A stretch of DNA of 64,000 nt from the NCBI RefSeq assembly GCF_007830235.1, contig NZ_VLKI01000009.1, forward strand, positions 51,230 through 115,229, read 5' to 3'. Origin of the DNA: Cytobacillus oceanisediminis (GTDB lineage: Bacteria > Bacillota > Bacilli > Bacillales > Cytobacillaceae). Of this stretch, positions 1 through 8,348 are shown piece after piece; positions within the stretch are counted from its first letter, which is position 1, and each line of letters begins with the position of its first letter. The notes under the pieces are model-generated. The model searched no databases and was not told where the DNA came from. It saw only the letters and a list, made by a program, of their open reading frames with translations. The position numbers and the translations under genes were made by a program.

Positions 1-111
1 CCCATAGATGAAGAAAAGAGCAAAGAAAGGGAACGAAAGCAGCCGATTCGTGCCCATGCACCTAGAAACACACAAAGAACGGGAAAGAAAAATCCATATG
101 AGCACTATTAA
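1..111 (+). CDS. C-terminal tail of an unidentified protein (partial)
   Basis: The reading frame is open from base 1 and stops at TAA 109-111, giving 36 residues ending NPYEHY. The tail is very polar and basic (many K, R, E, Q), typical of a disordered C-terminus. The upstream part lies outside the window, so no function can be assigned. The next gene's candidate ATG (112) follows the stop directly, which suggests co-transcription. Confidence 0.5.
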   Translation, partial: PIDEEKSKERERKQPIRAHAPRNTQRTGKKNPYEHY

Positions 112-730
112 ATGGATAAAAGGATGGATAATAATGCCCTAAAAGCGGATTGACAGGATTGTCTTTGTTTTCAGCATTAGTTTTCTTATTTTCATAGGCT
201 ATTCAGCGTACAGCATTTGGTCTTTCAGTTCCCAAAATGAATTGGTTAAGGCGGATGCAGCGATTGTCCTCGGGGCTGCAGCTTGGGATGACGAGCCATC
301 TCCTGTTTTACGTGAGAGAATAAACCATGCGAATTGGCTCTATGAAAATGGATATGCTGAGAAGATAATTTTTACAGGCGGCAAGAGTGGTAAGGACATG
401 TTTGCTGAATCGGAGGCCGCGAGGGAATATGCTATAAAAAATAATGTTAAGACAGAAGACATTCTTATTGAAACAAAATCTGCCATAACAGAAGAGAATC
501 TCCAGTACGCCCTTAATGTTGCTTCCAATAATCACTTGGAGACATTTCTCATCGTCGGCGATCCTCTGCATATGAAAAGAGCTATGCTAATGACGGAGAA
601 TGTTGGGATGGAGGCTTATTCATCCCCGACACAGAGTTCGGTTTATACATCATTAAAAACGAAAATTCCTTTTTTCTTTAGAGAGCTTTTTTTCTATATA
701 GGCTATATGATTAGCTGTCCTTTTCGTTAA
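112..730 (+). CDS. YdcF/DUF218-family membrane protein, apparent frameshift near the N-terminus
   Basis: The intact part from TTG 242 encodes 162 residues with the DUF218 hallmarks ADAAIVLGAAAW and FTGGKSGKD, the Glu-rich middle (SEAAREYA) and LIVGDPLHMKRA. This family is membrane-anchored and poorly characterised. The same frame stays open upstream to about base 143 and encodes one hydrophobic segment (SISFLIFIGYSAYSIW), so TTG 242, which has no ribosome-binding site, is unlikely to be the real start. ATG 112 opens frame 1 (MDKRMDNNAL) and runs into TGA at 151. Removing one A from the A4 run at 141-144 joins both parts into one protein with a membrane anchor. The gene is therefore either frameshifted or mis-sequenced here. 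Confidence 0.7.
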
Positions 731-745
731 TAATAGTGGATCAAT

Positions 746-780
746 AAAAAAGGAACAGCTCCCAATGGGCTGTTCCTTTA
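746..780. terminator. Bidirectional Rho-independent terminator
   Basis: Inverted repeat AAAGGAACAGC / GCTGTTCCTTT lies between the convergent YdcF-like and CNNM-type genes, with A/T-rich flanks on both sides. Confidence 0.75.
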
Positions 781-788
781 CTATAGTC

Positions 789-2141
789 CTATGACAAGAC
801 CTCGGTCTCCGTTAAGGGTATTTTTTGTGCAGGAGCCGTTTCTGTTTCAGGAACGGCTGTTACCTCAATGTACTTAATATGGTGTTCCTCCATATCAAGG
901 ATTTTAAAGAGGTACTTTTCGTGCTGGATTGTATCGCCCTGTTTGGCTTCGTAATTTTCAGTCAAGATCCAGCCGCCGATGGTATCGACATCTTCATCAT
1001 TGATGTCAGTTCCAAGAAGGTCATTGACCTCGCTGACAAGAACTTTTGAATCAATAATATAGTGTCCTTCTTTTGTATTTCGGATCATTGGCACTTCATC
1101 CATATCAAATTCATCCCGGATTTCTCCGACAATTTCTTCGATGATATCCTCTACTGTCACGAGACCCGAAGTTCCGCCATATTCATCCATCAAAATGGCC
1201 ATATGGATTCGGTCCTTCTGCATTTTTAGAAGCAGTTCATGGATCGGAATGCTGTCAATGACCCTGATAATTGGACGAATATACGATTCGAGTGTGCTTG
1301 AAGATAATTCACGATTCATGATCAGGTCCGTCATGACTTCTTTTATATTGACCATGCCGATAATATGGTCCTTATCCCCGTCTATAATTGGATAACGTGT
1401 AAATTTTTCTTCCTGGACGATTTGAAGAAAGTTTTCCAGTGTATCATCTTTTGAGAGTGAGACAATCTCTGTACGCGGAACCATAATTTCTTTCGCGATA
1501 CGATTGTCAAACTCGAAAATTTTATTTACATACTTAAACTCAGATTGGTTGATTTCGCCGCTTTCATAGCTTTCAGATAAAATGATGCGAAGTTCTTCTT
1601 CCGAATGGGCCAATTCGTGTTCAGAAGCGGGCTTTAGTCCAAACATGCTGGTTAAAAGACGGGCAGAGCCATTCAACGCCCAGATAATCGGATACATGAT
1701 CCGGTAAAACCAAATTAAAGGACGCGATGTTAAAAGGGTAACGGCTTCAGCTTTTTGAATAGCCAGCGTCTTGGGAGCCAATTCGCCAACAACCACGTGA
1801 AGAAAGGTAATAAAAGCAAACGCGATGCTGAATGAAACGACTTGGGAAATGGAATCCGGCAGATTGAACTGGTTAATCACAGGGCGAAGCAGATGTTCAA
1901 TCGTCGGTTCACCAAGCCAACCTAGGCCAAGAGCGGTTATCGTGATTCCAAGCTGGCAGGCTGAAAGATATTCATCCAGGTTTGAAATGACTTTCTTGGC
2001 AGCAATTGCATTTTTATTGCCTTCTTCAATTAATTGATCAATTCTTGAACTTCGTATCTTTACGATGGCAAATTCCGAAGTTACGAAAAAAGCCGTTAAA
2101 GCAATTAAAATGGCTATAAAAACCAAGTTTAATATGTCCAA
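789..2141 (-). CDS. yhdP: CNNM/CorC-type (HlyC/CorC, UPF0053) membrane transporter, MpfA/YhdP-like
   Basis: The protein has 450 residues. An N-terminal DUF21 domain with about four hydrophobic segments (residues 1-180, including [20 protein letters not shown]) is followed by paired CBS domains (about 200-335, including VPRTEIVSL and [20 protein letters not shown]) and a C-terminal CorC_HlyC domain (about 350-435). B. subtilis YhdP (MpfA) of this family is implicated in Mg2+ efflux; the substrate here is inferred. The start is TTG with a GGGGA motif about 7 nt upstream, and a further strong AGGAGGTG lies about 40 nt upstream beyond a hairpin. A close paralogue sits at 2861-4153, with a MerR gene between, matching the B. 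subtilis yhdP-yhdQ-yhdT region. Confidence 0.85.
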   Translation of the reverse strand: MDILNLVFIAILIALTAFFVTSEFAIVKIRSSRIDQLIEEGNKNAIAAKKVISNLDEYLSACQLGITITALGLGWLGEPTIEHLLRPVINQFNLPDSISQVVSFSIAFAFITFLHVVVGELAPKTLAIQKAEAVTLLTSRPLIWFYRIMYPIIWALNGSARLLTSMFGLKPASEHELAHSEEELRIILSESYESGEINQSEFKYVNKIFEFDNRIAKEIMVPRTEIVSLSKDDTLENFLQIVQEEKFTRYPIIDGDKDHIIGMVNIKEVMTDLIMNRELSSSTLESYIRPIIRVIDSIPIHELLLKMQKDRIHMAILMDEYGGTSGLVTVEDIIEEIVGEIRDEFDMDEVPMIRNTKEGHYIIDSKVLVSEVNDLLGTDINDEDVDTIGGWILTENYEAKQGDTIQHEKYLFKILDMEEHHIKYIEVTAVPETETAPAQKIPLTETEVLS

Positions 2142-2187
2142 ATAAGTTCCCCATATCCCGCTAGAAACGGGCAGGGTGTCACCTCCT
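2142..2187 (-). promoter_or_regulatory. Structured leader of the YhdP-like gene with distal Shine-Dalgarno
   Basis: Reading toward the gene: AGGAGGTG (2187-2180), then an inverted repeat CCCG...CGGG (2171-2157), then GGGGA and the TTG start. The same arrangement precedes the paralogue, so the hairpin may bring a distant SD near the start codon. This is inference from two examples. Confidence 0.35.
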
Positions 2188-2205
2188 GATAATGTGAAAA
2201 TGGGA

Positions 2206-2627
2206 TTAGCTTGTCAGGCTGGAAAGGGAACGGAGCAATGCAATGCTTTCAACAGTCAGCTTCTTGGAAATGCCGTCCTTCTGTTCTTCATCCAGTGTGT
2301 TAATTAGCGGCATGAGAACCGATATTTCCTGGTGAAGCTGCTTCATTTGCAGTGTGACTGCGTCGATGTGCTTTTCAACTTCCCCTGTACGTATCTCCCT
2401 TTTCGTCTTCATTTCTAGTTTTCTTTTAATCTCTTCAAGCGGAAGATGCAGTTTTTTGCATTCTTCAATAAACCTTAAATCAGACAGTACGTCTTCAGAA
2501 TATATTCGGTAATTCGATTTTGAGCGTTTCGCTTTTATAAGGCCGATGCTAGTGTAATAGTCAATTGTTCTTTTAGATACATTAGCAATACTTGCTAATT
2601 CGCCGATACGATAGTAAGCCCCATCAT
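2206..2627 (-). CDS. MerR-family transcriptional regulator (YhdQ/CueR-like), frameshift at codon 3
   Basis: The frame ending at 2206 encodes a complete MerR protein of about 138 residues: winged helix YYRIGELASIANVSKRTIDY, then the effector-domain helix and a coiled dimerisation helix. No ATG, GTG or TTG exists in that frame near the N-terminus. A good AGAGGTGAT ribosome site precedes ATG-ATG at 2627-2622, but this start is one base out of frame. One extra G in the G4 run (2622-2619) would give MMGAYYRIGEL. MerR proteins bend spaced promoters and activate on ligand binding; the inducer is unknown, and I see no Cys pair like the CueR metal site at the C-terminus. It lies between the two CNNM-type transporters, as in B. 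subtilis. Confidence 0.7.
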
Positions 2628-2814
2628 ATCACCTCTGCTTTTGGTTACTTATATCTCACCGGAGTACCGATCCGTAAAGAGATATAGTTAGAGTTAATTA
2701 TACTTTAGCCCAAACCATACAGTCAAACGTAGTAGTTTGGAAAAAAGGGTTATTTTTATTTTATGAAAAAATGCATGAAATATGAAATAAAAAGATTCGA
2801 AAAAATTAAAAAAT

Positions 2815-2843
2815 GTTCCAGGAGATAAAATAGATCCTGGAAC
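2815..2843 (-). terminator. Rho-independent terminator of the 2861-4153 gene
   Basis: GTTCCAGGA / TCCTGGAAC stem (9 bp). On the minus strand it is followed by a T-rich run, so it terminates the second CNNM-type gene. The remainder of 2640-2814 is A/T-rich upstream sequence of the MerR gene, with nothing else I can support. Confidence 0.75.
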
Positions 2844-2860
2844 CTTTGCAAAAGAAGCTG

Positions 2861-4153
2861 TTAAGTTTTTATGACTTCGATATAAGATATATGGTGGCCT
2901 TCTATTTCTTGAATGATAAATTTGTAGCCCTCTTCCTCAACTAAGTCTCCCTGTACAAGATCATACTTTTGAGTCAGGATCCAGCCTCCAATGGTATCTA
3001 CGTCCTCTTCGCTAAGATTAGTGCCAAGGAGGTCATTTGCCTCCGAAATCAGCAGCTTGGCATCCAGGATAAAATGGCCTTCATCCAATTTCTGTACAAG
3101 CGGGAGTTCGTCTGCATCAAATTCGTCCCGGATTTCACCAACTATTTCTTCAAGGATGTCTTCAACTGTGACCAATCCGGCTGTTCCTCCGTATTCATCC
3201 AGGAGTAATGCCATATGGGATCTGTCTTTTTGCATTTTTAAAAGTAAATCATGAATAGGAATGGTTTCAATAACCCTTATAACAGGCTTAATATACTGCA
3301 ATAGTGGTTTTTCGCCTTCACATTTTTTTCTTACACAGTCCGTCAAAATTTCTTTGACATTAATAATGCCCAGAATATTGTCCTTATCACCGGAAGTGAC
3401 GGGATATCTTGTATATCGCTCATCCAAAATGACGTCGAATATTTCGGATAAGGTGGACTCCTCGGGAAGGCTGACAATCTCGGTTCTTGGAACCATGATT
3501 TCTTTGGCTACCCGGTTATCAAACTCGAAAATTCGGTCCACATATTGAAACTCTGAAGGGTTGATTTCACCGCTCTTCAAGCTTTCCGATAAAATGATGC
3601 GAAGTTCTTCTTCAGAATGGGCCATTTCGTGTTCGGACACCGGCTTAAGTCCGAAAAGCCCAGTGACAATCCTTGCTGAACCATTCAGAATCCAAATAAA
3701 GGGATACATAATACGATAAAACCAAATTAATGGCTTTGAGAAAGTTAGCGTTATAGCCTCTGCTTTTTGAATAGCAAACGTTTTCGGCGCAAGCTCCCCA
3801 ATTACCACATGCAGAAACGTCACGACAGCGAACGCAATAATAAAAGAAAGAATATGGGTAATGGATGCCTGCAGGTTTAAGCTTTCAAACAAAGGCCGCA
3901 GCAGTCTTTCAATGGTTGGCTCTCCAAGCCAGCCAAGGCCTAGTGCTGTAATGGTTATTCCAAGCTGGCAGGCAGATAAATATTCATCCAGGTTGCTGAT
4001 AACCTGTTTCGCGGAATGAGCTTTGGTGTTTCCTTCAGCAATCTGCTGGTCAATCCGTGAAGTCCGAACCTTTACAATGGCAAATTCAGAAGCAACAAAA
4101 AAAGCTGTTAAAGCGATTAGGAAAAATAATAAGAAAACGTTAAGGATAGTCAT
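2861..4153 (-). CDS. CNNM/CorC-type membrane transporter, paralogue (YhdT-like)
   Basis: 430 residues, closely similar throughout to the 450-residue protein encoded at 789-2141: DUF21 membrane domain (1-180, [19 protein letters not shown]), two CBS domains ([21 protein letters not shown]) and a CorC_HlyC domain. It lacks the extra C-terminal tail of the other copy (ETETAPAQKIP). Translation starts at ATG 4153. The strongest SD (AAGGAGGTG) is about 35 nt away across a perfect 8-bp hairpin. Position next to the MerR gene and the other copy fits B. subtilis yhdT. A role in divalent cation (Mg2+/Co2+) export is inferred from the family only. Confidence 0.82.
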   Translation of the reverse strand: MTILNVFLLFFLIALTAFFVASEFAIVKVRTSRIDQQIAEGNTKAHSAKQVISNLDEYLSACQLGITITALGLGWLGEPTIERLLRPLFESLNLQASITHILSFIIAFAVVTFLHVVIGELAPKTFAIQKAEAITLTFSKPLIWFYRIMYPFIWILNGSARIVTGLFGLKPVSEHEMAHSEEELRIILSESLKSGEINPSEFQYVDRIFEFDNRVAKEIMVPRTEIVSLPEESTLSEIFDVILDERYTRYPVTSGDKDNILGIINVKEILTDCVRKKCEGEKPLLQYIKPVIRVIETIPIHDLLLKMQKDRSHMALLLDEYGGTAGLVTVEDILEEIVGEIRDEFDADELPLVQKLDEGHFILDAKLLISEANDLLGTNLSEEDVDTIGGWILTQKYDLVQGDLVEEEGYKFIIQEIEGHHISYIEVIKT

Positions 4154-4195
4154 ATAAAATCCTTACATGAAATGTAAGGGGCCTGCACCTCCTTT
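4154..4195 (-). promoter_or_regulatory. Structured leader of the YhdT-like gene with distal Shine-Dalgarno
   Basis: On the minus strand AAGGAGGTG (4195-4187) is followed by the perfect hairpin CCTTACAT-ttc-ATGTAAGG (4179-4161), then 7 nt to ATG 4153. Looping out the hairpin leaves a more nearly normal SD spacing. A GTG inside the SD could also open a 12-codon frame that ends in ATGA at the gene start; this alternative has no SD of its own. The rest of 4196-4390 shows no gene I can support. Confidence 0.4.
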
Positions 4196-4391
4196 ATAAT
4201 ATGTACTTTTCCCTTATTCATGGATTTTAAAAATAGATACGCTTAAAAAGCTTGTTTACCATGAGACTACCCTTATAAAGGAGAAAGATAACTAAGGAAA
4301 GCAAAAAGTGCGAAAGTTGGATGAACCTGTTAGGTTCAATGAAATGTACCGGAAAATCTCCTGCAGAAAAAGGTTTCAGGAATCATTAATG

Positions 4392-4423
4392 AAAAAGAAG
4401 CCTGCAGATTAGGCTTCCTTTTT
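4392..4423. terminator. Terminator at the end of the GNAT gene
   Basis: GAAGCCT / AGGCTTC inverted repeat flanked by A and T runs on either side; its edge overlaps the stop codon of the acetyltransferase gene on the minus strand. Confidence 0.65.
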
Positions 4424-4970
4424 AAAACTTCCATTCTCTTGCAAGCATTCCGTACACAGCAAGGTCATGATATCGATTATAAAGAAACTCCCCGTCACGG
4501 ATCATTCCTTCCTGTTTAAAGCCGAGCCTTTCAGGAATGGCCCGGCTTTTCAAATTTCTTACTCCGCAGCGAATTTCGACTCTGTTTAATTTCAAATCAA
4601 GAAAAGCGTGATTTACCATGGCCTGGACACTGCGAGTCATGATTCCCTTTCCTTCAAAGCCTTTGGCCAGATAATACCCGATGCTAGTCTGCCTGTTGTG
4701 CCAGTCAATCTGATGAAAGCCGATTGAGCCTGCTAGCCGGCCCCGATAACGGATGCCAGCGTTAAAGCCGTTATTATCAGCAAACTGCTTCAGCCACATT
4801 GGAATAATGGAGTGATACTGTACAGGCGAAGCCATATTATCCACCCAGGGCAGCCACTCCCTTAAATGCTTGCGGTTGCTATCCACCAAATTGAATAGTT
4901 CTTCAGAGTGGTGAAGCTGAAACAGTTGCAATTCAATCTCCTGATTTACTTTTAAGCAAAACACAGGCAA
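4422..4970 (-). CDS. GNAT-family N-acetyltransferase (RimJ/RimL-like, YdaF type)
   Basis: 182 residues, a full-length GNAT of the ribosomal-protein-acetylating subfamily. Visible features: N-terminal substrate region with LREWLPWVDN (about residues 37-46), acetyl-CoA pyrophosphate loop GFEGKGIMT (about 108-116), the R-C-G beta strand NRVEIRCGVRNLKSRAIPER, then LGFKQEGMIRDGEF. B. subtilis YdaF is the closest described type. The acceptor substrate is unknown. It is monocistronic, preceded by a GGAGAG ribosome site. The gap 4971-5179 is A/T-rich promoter sequence for the divergent symporter gene. Confidence 0.8.
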   Translation of the reverse strand: MPVFCLKVNQEIELQLFQLHHSEELFNLVDSNRKHLREWLPWVDNMASPVQYHSIIPMWLKQFADNNGFNAGIRYRGRLAGSIGFHQIDWHNRQTSIGYYLAKGFEGKGIMTRSVQAMVNHAFLDLKLNRVEIRCGVRNLKSRAIPERLGFKQEGMIRDGEFLYNRYHDLAVYGMLAREWKF

Positions 4971-5179
4971 CTCTCCTTCTTTCTTTCTATTTAAATATTT
5001 CTATAATAAAAGGAATCTTTAAAATAATACATAGCTTTTTGGAAAAAATAACAAATAACTTAATTCTTTATTCTTCCCGTTTAAAGTGAGTTTCAAAATA
5101 TTCTTATCCGGGTATAATTCCTGAAAATATTTTGTCTTAAATATTTGTCTTTTAAATTATATTAACGGAGGTACAAACT

Positions 5180-6448
5180 ATGAAGCTCACAACAAAAATT
5201 ATACTGGGCTTAATTCTGGGTGCCATAACAGGCTTGGTGTTAAATATGGCAGCACCTGAATTATTTAAAATCGCAGATACATGGCTATTTGGCCCTCTTG
5301 GTAAGATATTCATCAATCTAATCAGCATGCTTGTTGTGCCGATTGTATTGTTCTCAATCATTCTGGGTGTGGCAGGTTTGGGCGATCCGAAAAAGCTTGG
5401 CCGAATAGGCGCCAAAACAATTACCTATTTCCTTTCCACAACAGCGATTGCCCTTATTATCGGGATTTCACTCGCTTTAGTCATTAAGCCTGGTGAAATG
5501 GGCAAATTTGATACTTCCGGGGCAGAATTCAAGTCTGAAGAAGCTCCGCCTGTCAGTGAGACATTATTGAATATTATTCCAGTAAACCCTTTTGAGGCAT
5601 TAACTTCCGGAAACATGCTCCAGGTTATTGCTTTTGCTATATTTATTGGTTTTGCTCTTACAGCATTAGGCGAGAAAACAAAAGGGATCCTAAATCTGGT
5701 TGAGCAAGGAAACCAAATTATGATGTTCCTGGTTGGCATTGTAATGAAGTTTGCTCCGTACGGAACCTTTGGGCTGATTGCCTCTGCAATTGGCAGCCAG
5801 GGGCTGGATGCTATAAAGGCAATGGGCGTTTATATGCTCGTTGTTGTGGGAGCATTATTTTTACATGCTATTGTTACCTATGGATCAGCCGTATACTTCC
5901 TGGGAGGCAGAAACCCTATTTCTTTCTTTAAAGGATTTGCTCCTGCCATGGGAGTGGGCTTTAGTACTTCAAGCAGTAATGCGACTCTTCCAATTTCGAT
6001 GGAAACTGCCCAAAAAAATCTCAAAGTTCCCGAATCGGTCAGCAGCTTTGTGCAGCCTCTTGGAGCAACGATTAATATGGATGGCACTGCCATTATGCAG
6101 GGGGTTGCGACAATTTTTATTGCCCAGGTATACAATACAGACTTAACCATTGGGCAAATGGCTGCAGTTGTCCTGACAGCTGTATTGGCAAGCATTGGTA
6201 CAGCTGGCGTTCCAGGTGTAGGGTTGATCATGCTGGCCATGGTTCTCCAATCTGTTAACCTTCCTGTAGAGGGGATTGGATTGATTCTCGGAATTGACCG
6301 TTTGCTGGACATGATCAGGACTTCAGTCAACATAACCGGTGACGCATCATGTGCGGTTGTAGTGGCAGAAACGGAAAGAAAGCGGACCCTCAAGCTTTCT
6401 GCCGGAAAAAAAGAAAAATCCTACAAGACATCCATGAATGAAATATAA
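5180..6448 (+). CDS. Dicarboxylate/amino acid:cation symporter (GltT/GltP-like)
   Basis: 422 residues, usual for the DAACS family, with the trimeric-carrier hallmarks: SSSNATLPISME (serine-rich HP1 tip, about residue 268), GATINMDGTAIMQG (the NMDGT motif of TM7), and the TM8 stretch DRLLDMIRTSVNITGD, whose Asp/Arg/Asn residues bind the substrate carboxylates. It likely imports glutamate/aspartate or C4-dicarboxylates with Na+ or H+. The NMDGT motif fits Na+ coupling. The ATG has an excellent ACGGAGGT ribosome site (5165-5172). It is followed immediately by a terminator, so it is monocistronic. Confidence 0.9.
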   Translation: MKLTTKIILGLILGAITGLVLNMAAPELFKIADTWLFGPLGKIFINLISMLVVPIVLFSIILGVAGLGDPKKLGRIGAKTITYFLSTTAIALIIGISLALVIKPGEMGKFDTSGAEFKSEEAPPVSETLLNIIPVNPFEALTSGNMLQVIAFAIFIGFALTALGEKTKGILNLVEQGNQIMMFLVGIVMKFAPYGTFGLIASAIGSQGLDAIKAMGVYMLVVVGALFLHAIVTYGSAVYFLGGRNPISFFKGFAPAMGVGFSTSSSNATLPISMETAQKNLKVPESVSSFVQPLGATINMDGTAIMQGVATIFIAQVYNTDLTIGQMAAVVLTAVLASIGTAGVPGVGLIMLAMVLQSVNLPVEGIGLILGIDRLLDMIRTSVNITGDASCAVVVAETERKRTLKLSAGKKEKSYKTSMNEI

Positions 6449-6450
6449 AA

Positions 6451-6490
6451 ATAAAGGCTGACTCCTCATTTCAGGGAGTCAGCCCTTTAT
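6451..6490. terminator. Bidirectional terminator
   Basis: AAAGGCTGACTCC / GGGAGTCAGCCCTTT stem between the convergent symporter and histidine-kinase genes. Confidence 0.85.
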
Positions 6491-6493
6491 TAT

Positions 6494-7627
6494 TTATTCA
6501 ATCTTTTGCTCTACAATCGGCAGGAGTATGCTAAAAACAGTCCGGTCAGGATCAGAGTCACATGTAAGTTTACCTTGATGCTTTTCAATTATTTCCCTGC
6601 AAACAAATAATCCAAGTCCGGTTCCAAGGGTTTTGGTGGTTACGAATGGTTCGAAAATGGAAGAAACAAGATGGTCGGGAATTCTCGGACCGTTGTTAGC
6701 GATATCAAGTTTAATTTGGCCTTTTCCGGTTAACTTGCTTTTGATTTCAATCACAGGATCGCTTCGGTACTGAGTTAGGACATCGATCGCATTAAAAATG
6801 ATATTAATTAATACCTGGCGGATTTCATCTGCATAGCCTTTTAGGTAAATCTCTTGCTGCAGATCCTGCAAAATTTTGACTTTCCCATCCAAAATGCTTG
6901 GGTACAAAAAAATCAGTACTTCTTCAATTAATTCATTAAGGGAAAATGTGATTTTCTCCTTTCCAATCAATTCCTTTTTTGAAAGAAGCAAAAATTGGGA
7001 TATTCGAAAGTTTAATTGTTCAAGCTCATTTGAAATGATGTCCAAATACTTCATAGTTGGATGTTCGGATTTCAGCAGCTGGATAAATCCCTGCACGGAA
7101 GTAAGCGGGTTTCTGAATTCATGAATAAAGCTGGATGTCATTTGCCCCAGCAGCGTTAATCTGTCTTTATGGGTTGAATCGATAAATTGGGTTTTCTCTC
7201 TAATAATCTGATCTTTAGCATCCGTATATCTTGAAACAGCATGATATAAAAACTTATCAAAGCAATAACTGATTTTTTCATGATATTCCTGCAATTCCTG
7301 ATAGCTAATATCGGCATGGTTTAAATATTTGTGAATGATTGAACGGCCAATATTCACATTGTAAACAAAGTCTCCAATGTTTATTTCAGCTTTAACACGC
7401 TGTTCAGCTACAGAAAATGCGAGCTGCTGAATGTATCCTTCCAAATCTTTCTCACTCTTTAGCAGGAACTGAATAACAAGATTGAACATCGCATCGCCGT
7501 TGTCTCTAATTTGCTCTTTATAAGGATCATCGTCAGTGATGAGAATTTTATTCTTCCATTCACTCAAAAGGGTTTCTCTTTCGTTATGCAAAAGTTCCAA
7601 TACGACATCATTTGTTTCGATTGCCAT
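6494..7627 (-). CDS. Cytoplasmic sensor histidine kinase, sporulation-kinase type
   Basis: 377 residues from ATG 7627, chosen because AGTGGAGGT lies 5 nt upstream; a longer frame to 7693 has no ribosome site. No membrane segment is visible. The N-terminal 165 residues form a helical sensor domain resembling the RsbR-type N-terminal fold. They are followed by a HisKA H-box (FIHEFRNPLTSVQGF, His about 184) and an HATPase_c domain: N-box QVLINIIFNAID, G1 IANNGP, F-box FEPFVTTK, G2 GTGLGLFVCREI. The H-box resembles Bacillus phosphorelay kinases. No response regulator is adjacent, so it is an orphan kinase, possibly feeding Spo0F; that is inference. Confidence 0.82.
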   Translation of the reverse strand: MAIETNDVVLELLHNERETLLSEWKNKILITDDDPYKEQIRDNGDAMFNLVIQFLLKSEKDLEGYIQQLAFSVAEQRVKAEINIGDFVYNVNIGRSIIHKYLNHADISYQELQEYHEKISYCFDKFLYHAVSRYTDAKDQIIREKTQFIDSTHKDRLTLLGQMTSSFIHEFRNPLTSVQGFIQLLKSEHPTMKYLDIISNELEQLNFRISQFLLLSKKELIGKEKITFSLNELIEEVLIFLYPSILDGKVKILQDLQQEIYLKGYADEIRQVLINIIFNAIDVLTQYRSDPVIEIKSKLTGKGQIKLDIANNGPRIPDHLVSSIFEPFVTTKTLGTGLGLFVCREIIEKHQGKLTCDSDPDRTVFSILLPIVEQKIE

Positions 7628-7833
7628 TTTTACCTCCACTCTTTCGCAAAAAAACAGTCTATTCCATAAATAAATTTCGCTAGATTGCGGCAAAATCCTT
7701 TGTAAATTTTATGGAAAATTAAAGAAGACTTCTTAAAATCAGATTAAACTTTTAGGATTTAGCTCAATTGTTTCCCTGGTGATTTACATTTGGGCCAAAA
7801 ACCTGCAGCTGCTAAAGATGGGGTGAGACCGAT

Positions 7834-8172
7834 ATGGCGGCAAACATTCTACTGGGTATCCTGATTTTTGGATATACAGGCTGGCCACTGTTTAAGTTTG
7901 TTTAAAGCTCTTTTCTAAAAGATTGTTGTTTTTGAATAGGTTATGTGAGATAAACAAGGTTGGTTGATTGGAGCGTAAGGTGCGAGACTCCTGCGGGAGA
8001 AGCGGGACAGGTGAGACCCCACAGGTGCTGCGCGCCGAGGAGGCTCACCGCCCGCCCCGCGGAAAGCGAGCATCCTGGAGCGGAAATCAACCTCTCCTCA
8101 CTTAGCAACAAAGTTTGCAAAAACAGCCTTGTTCAAAAATCTAAAAAAGGCAAATATGCAAGCTGCCTATAA
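7834..8172 (+). pseudogene. FeoB-associated Cys-rich-type membrane micro-protein, interrupted by a mobile repeat
   Basis: ATG 7834 (SD GGGGTGAG 7820-7827) opens a frame encoding a single membrane segment, ILLGILIFGYTGWPLFKFV, like the N-terminus of the short FeoB-associated Cys-rich membrane proteins. It stops at TAA 7903-7905, where a repeat element begins. After the element the frame resumes as VQKSKKGKYASCL (8132-8169), which matches the expected K-rich, Cys-containing continuation. The duplicated bases TTGTTTAA / TTGTTCAA flank the insertion, and the C-to-T change creates the stop. One Cys of the expected motif also appears lost (Tyr), so decay has continued. Confidence 0.6.
7906..8128 (+). 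mobile_element. Short non-autonomous element, copy R1 (type A ends)
   Basis: The ends AGCTCTTTTC and GCAAAAACAGCC are imperfect inverted repeats. The inner core runs from GTTGATTGGAGCG (7963) to GGAGCGGAAATCAAC (ending 8091) and is GC-rich, with ACTCCTGCGGGAGAAGCGGG inside. The flanks TTGTTTAA (7898-7905) and TTGTTCAA (8129-8136) are an 8-bp target duplication with one mismatch. It encodes no transposase; frames inside it are spurious. It disrupts a membrane micro-protein gene. Confidence 0.7.
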
Positions 8173-8267
8173 AGAATTCCTCCTCCGCTATGCTGTACCA
8201 CTGCTGGGAATAATAAAAATGAGTAATGAGAAATAAACTGCTCGGGGCAAACAGCAGTTTATTTTAT

Positions 8268-8297
8268 TTGAAATTTTGCCACTATTTCTTTTATAAT
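8268..8297 (+). promoter_or_regulatory. Sigma-A-type promoter of the HTH gene
   Basis: TTGAAA (8268-8273), an 18-bp spacer and a perfect TATAAT (8292-8297). Predicted transcription start is near 8304, just before a palindromic operator. Confidence 0.6.
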
Positions 8298-8308
8298 AAA
8301 ATGACCAG

Positions 8309-8324
8309 GTGTAAATTTACACCA
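8309..8324. promoter_or_regulatory. Perfect 16-bp palindrome, probable operator
   Basis: GGTGTAAATTTACACC covers the expected transcription start region immediately ahead of the HTH regulator gene. Placement and perfect symmetry suggest a repressor site, most simply autoregulation. Confidence 0.5.
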
Positions 8325-8348
8325 TAAATGAAAAGGGATGAAGCTGCA

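Noticed and set aside
7960-8172. 70-residue frame across mobile repeat R1
   Set aside because: It translates the GC-rich repeat core and ends in the remnant of the interrupted micro-protein gene; no ribosome site and no protein pattern.
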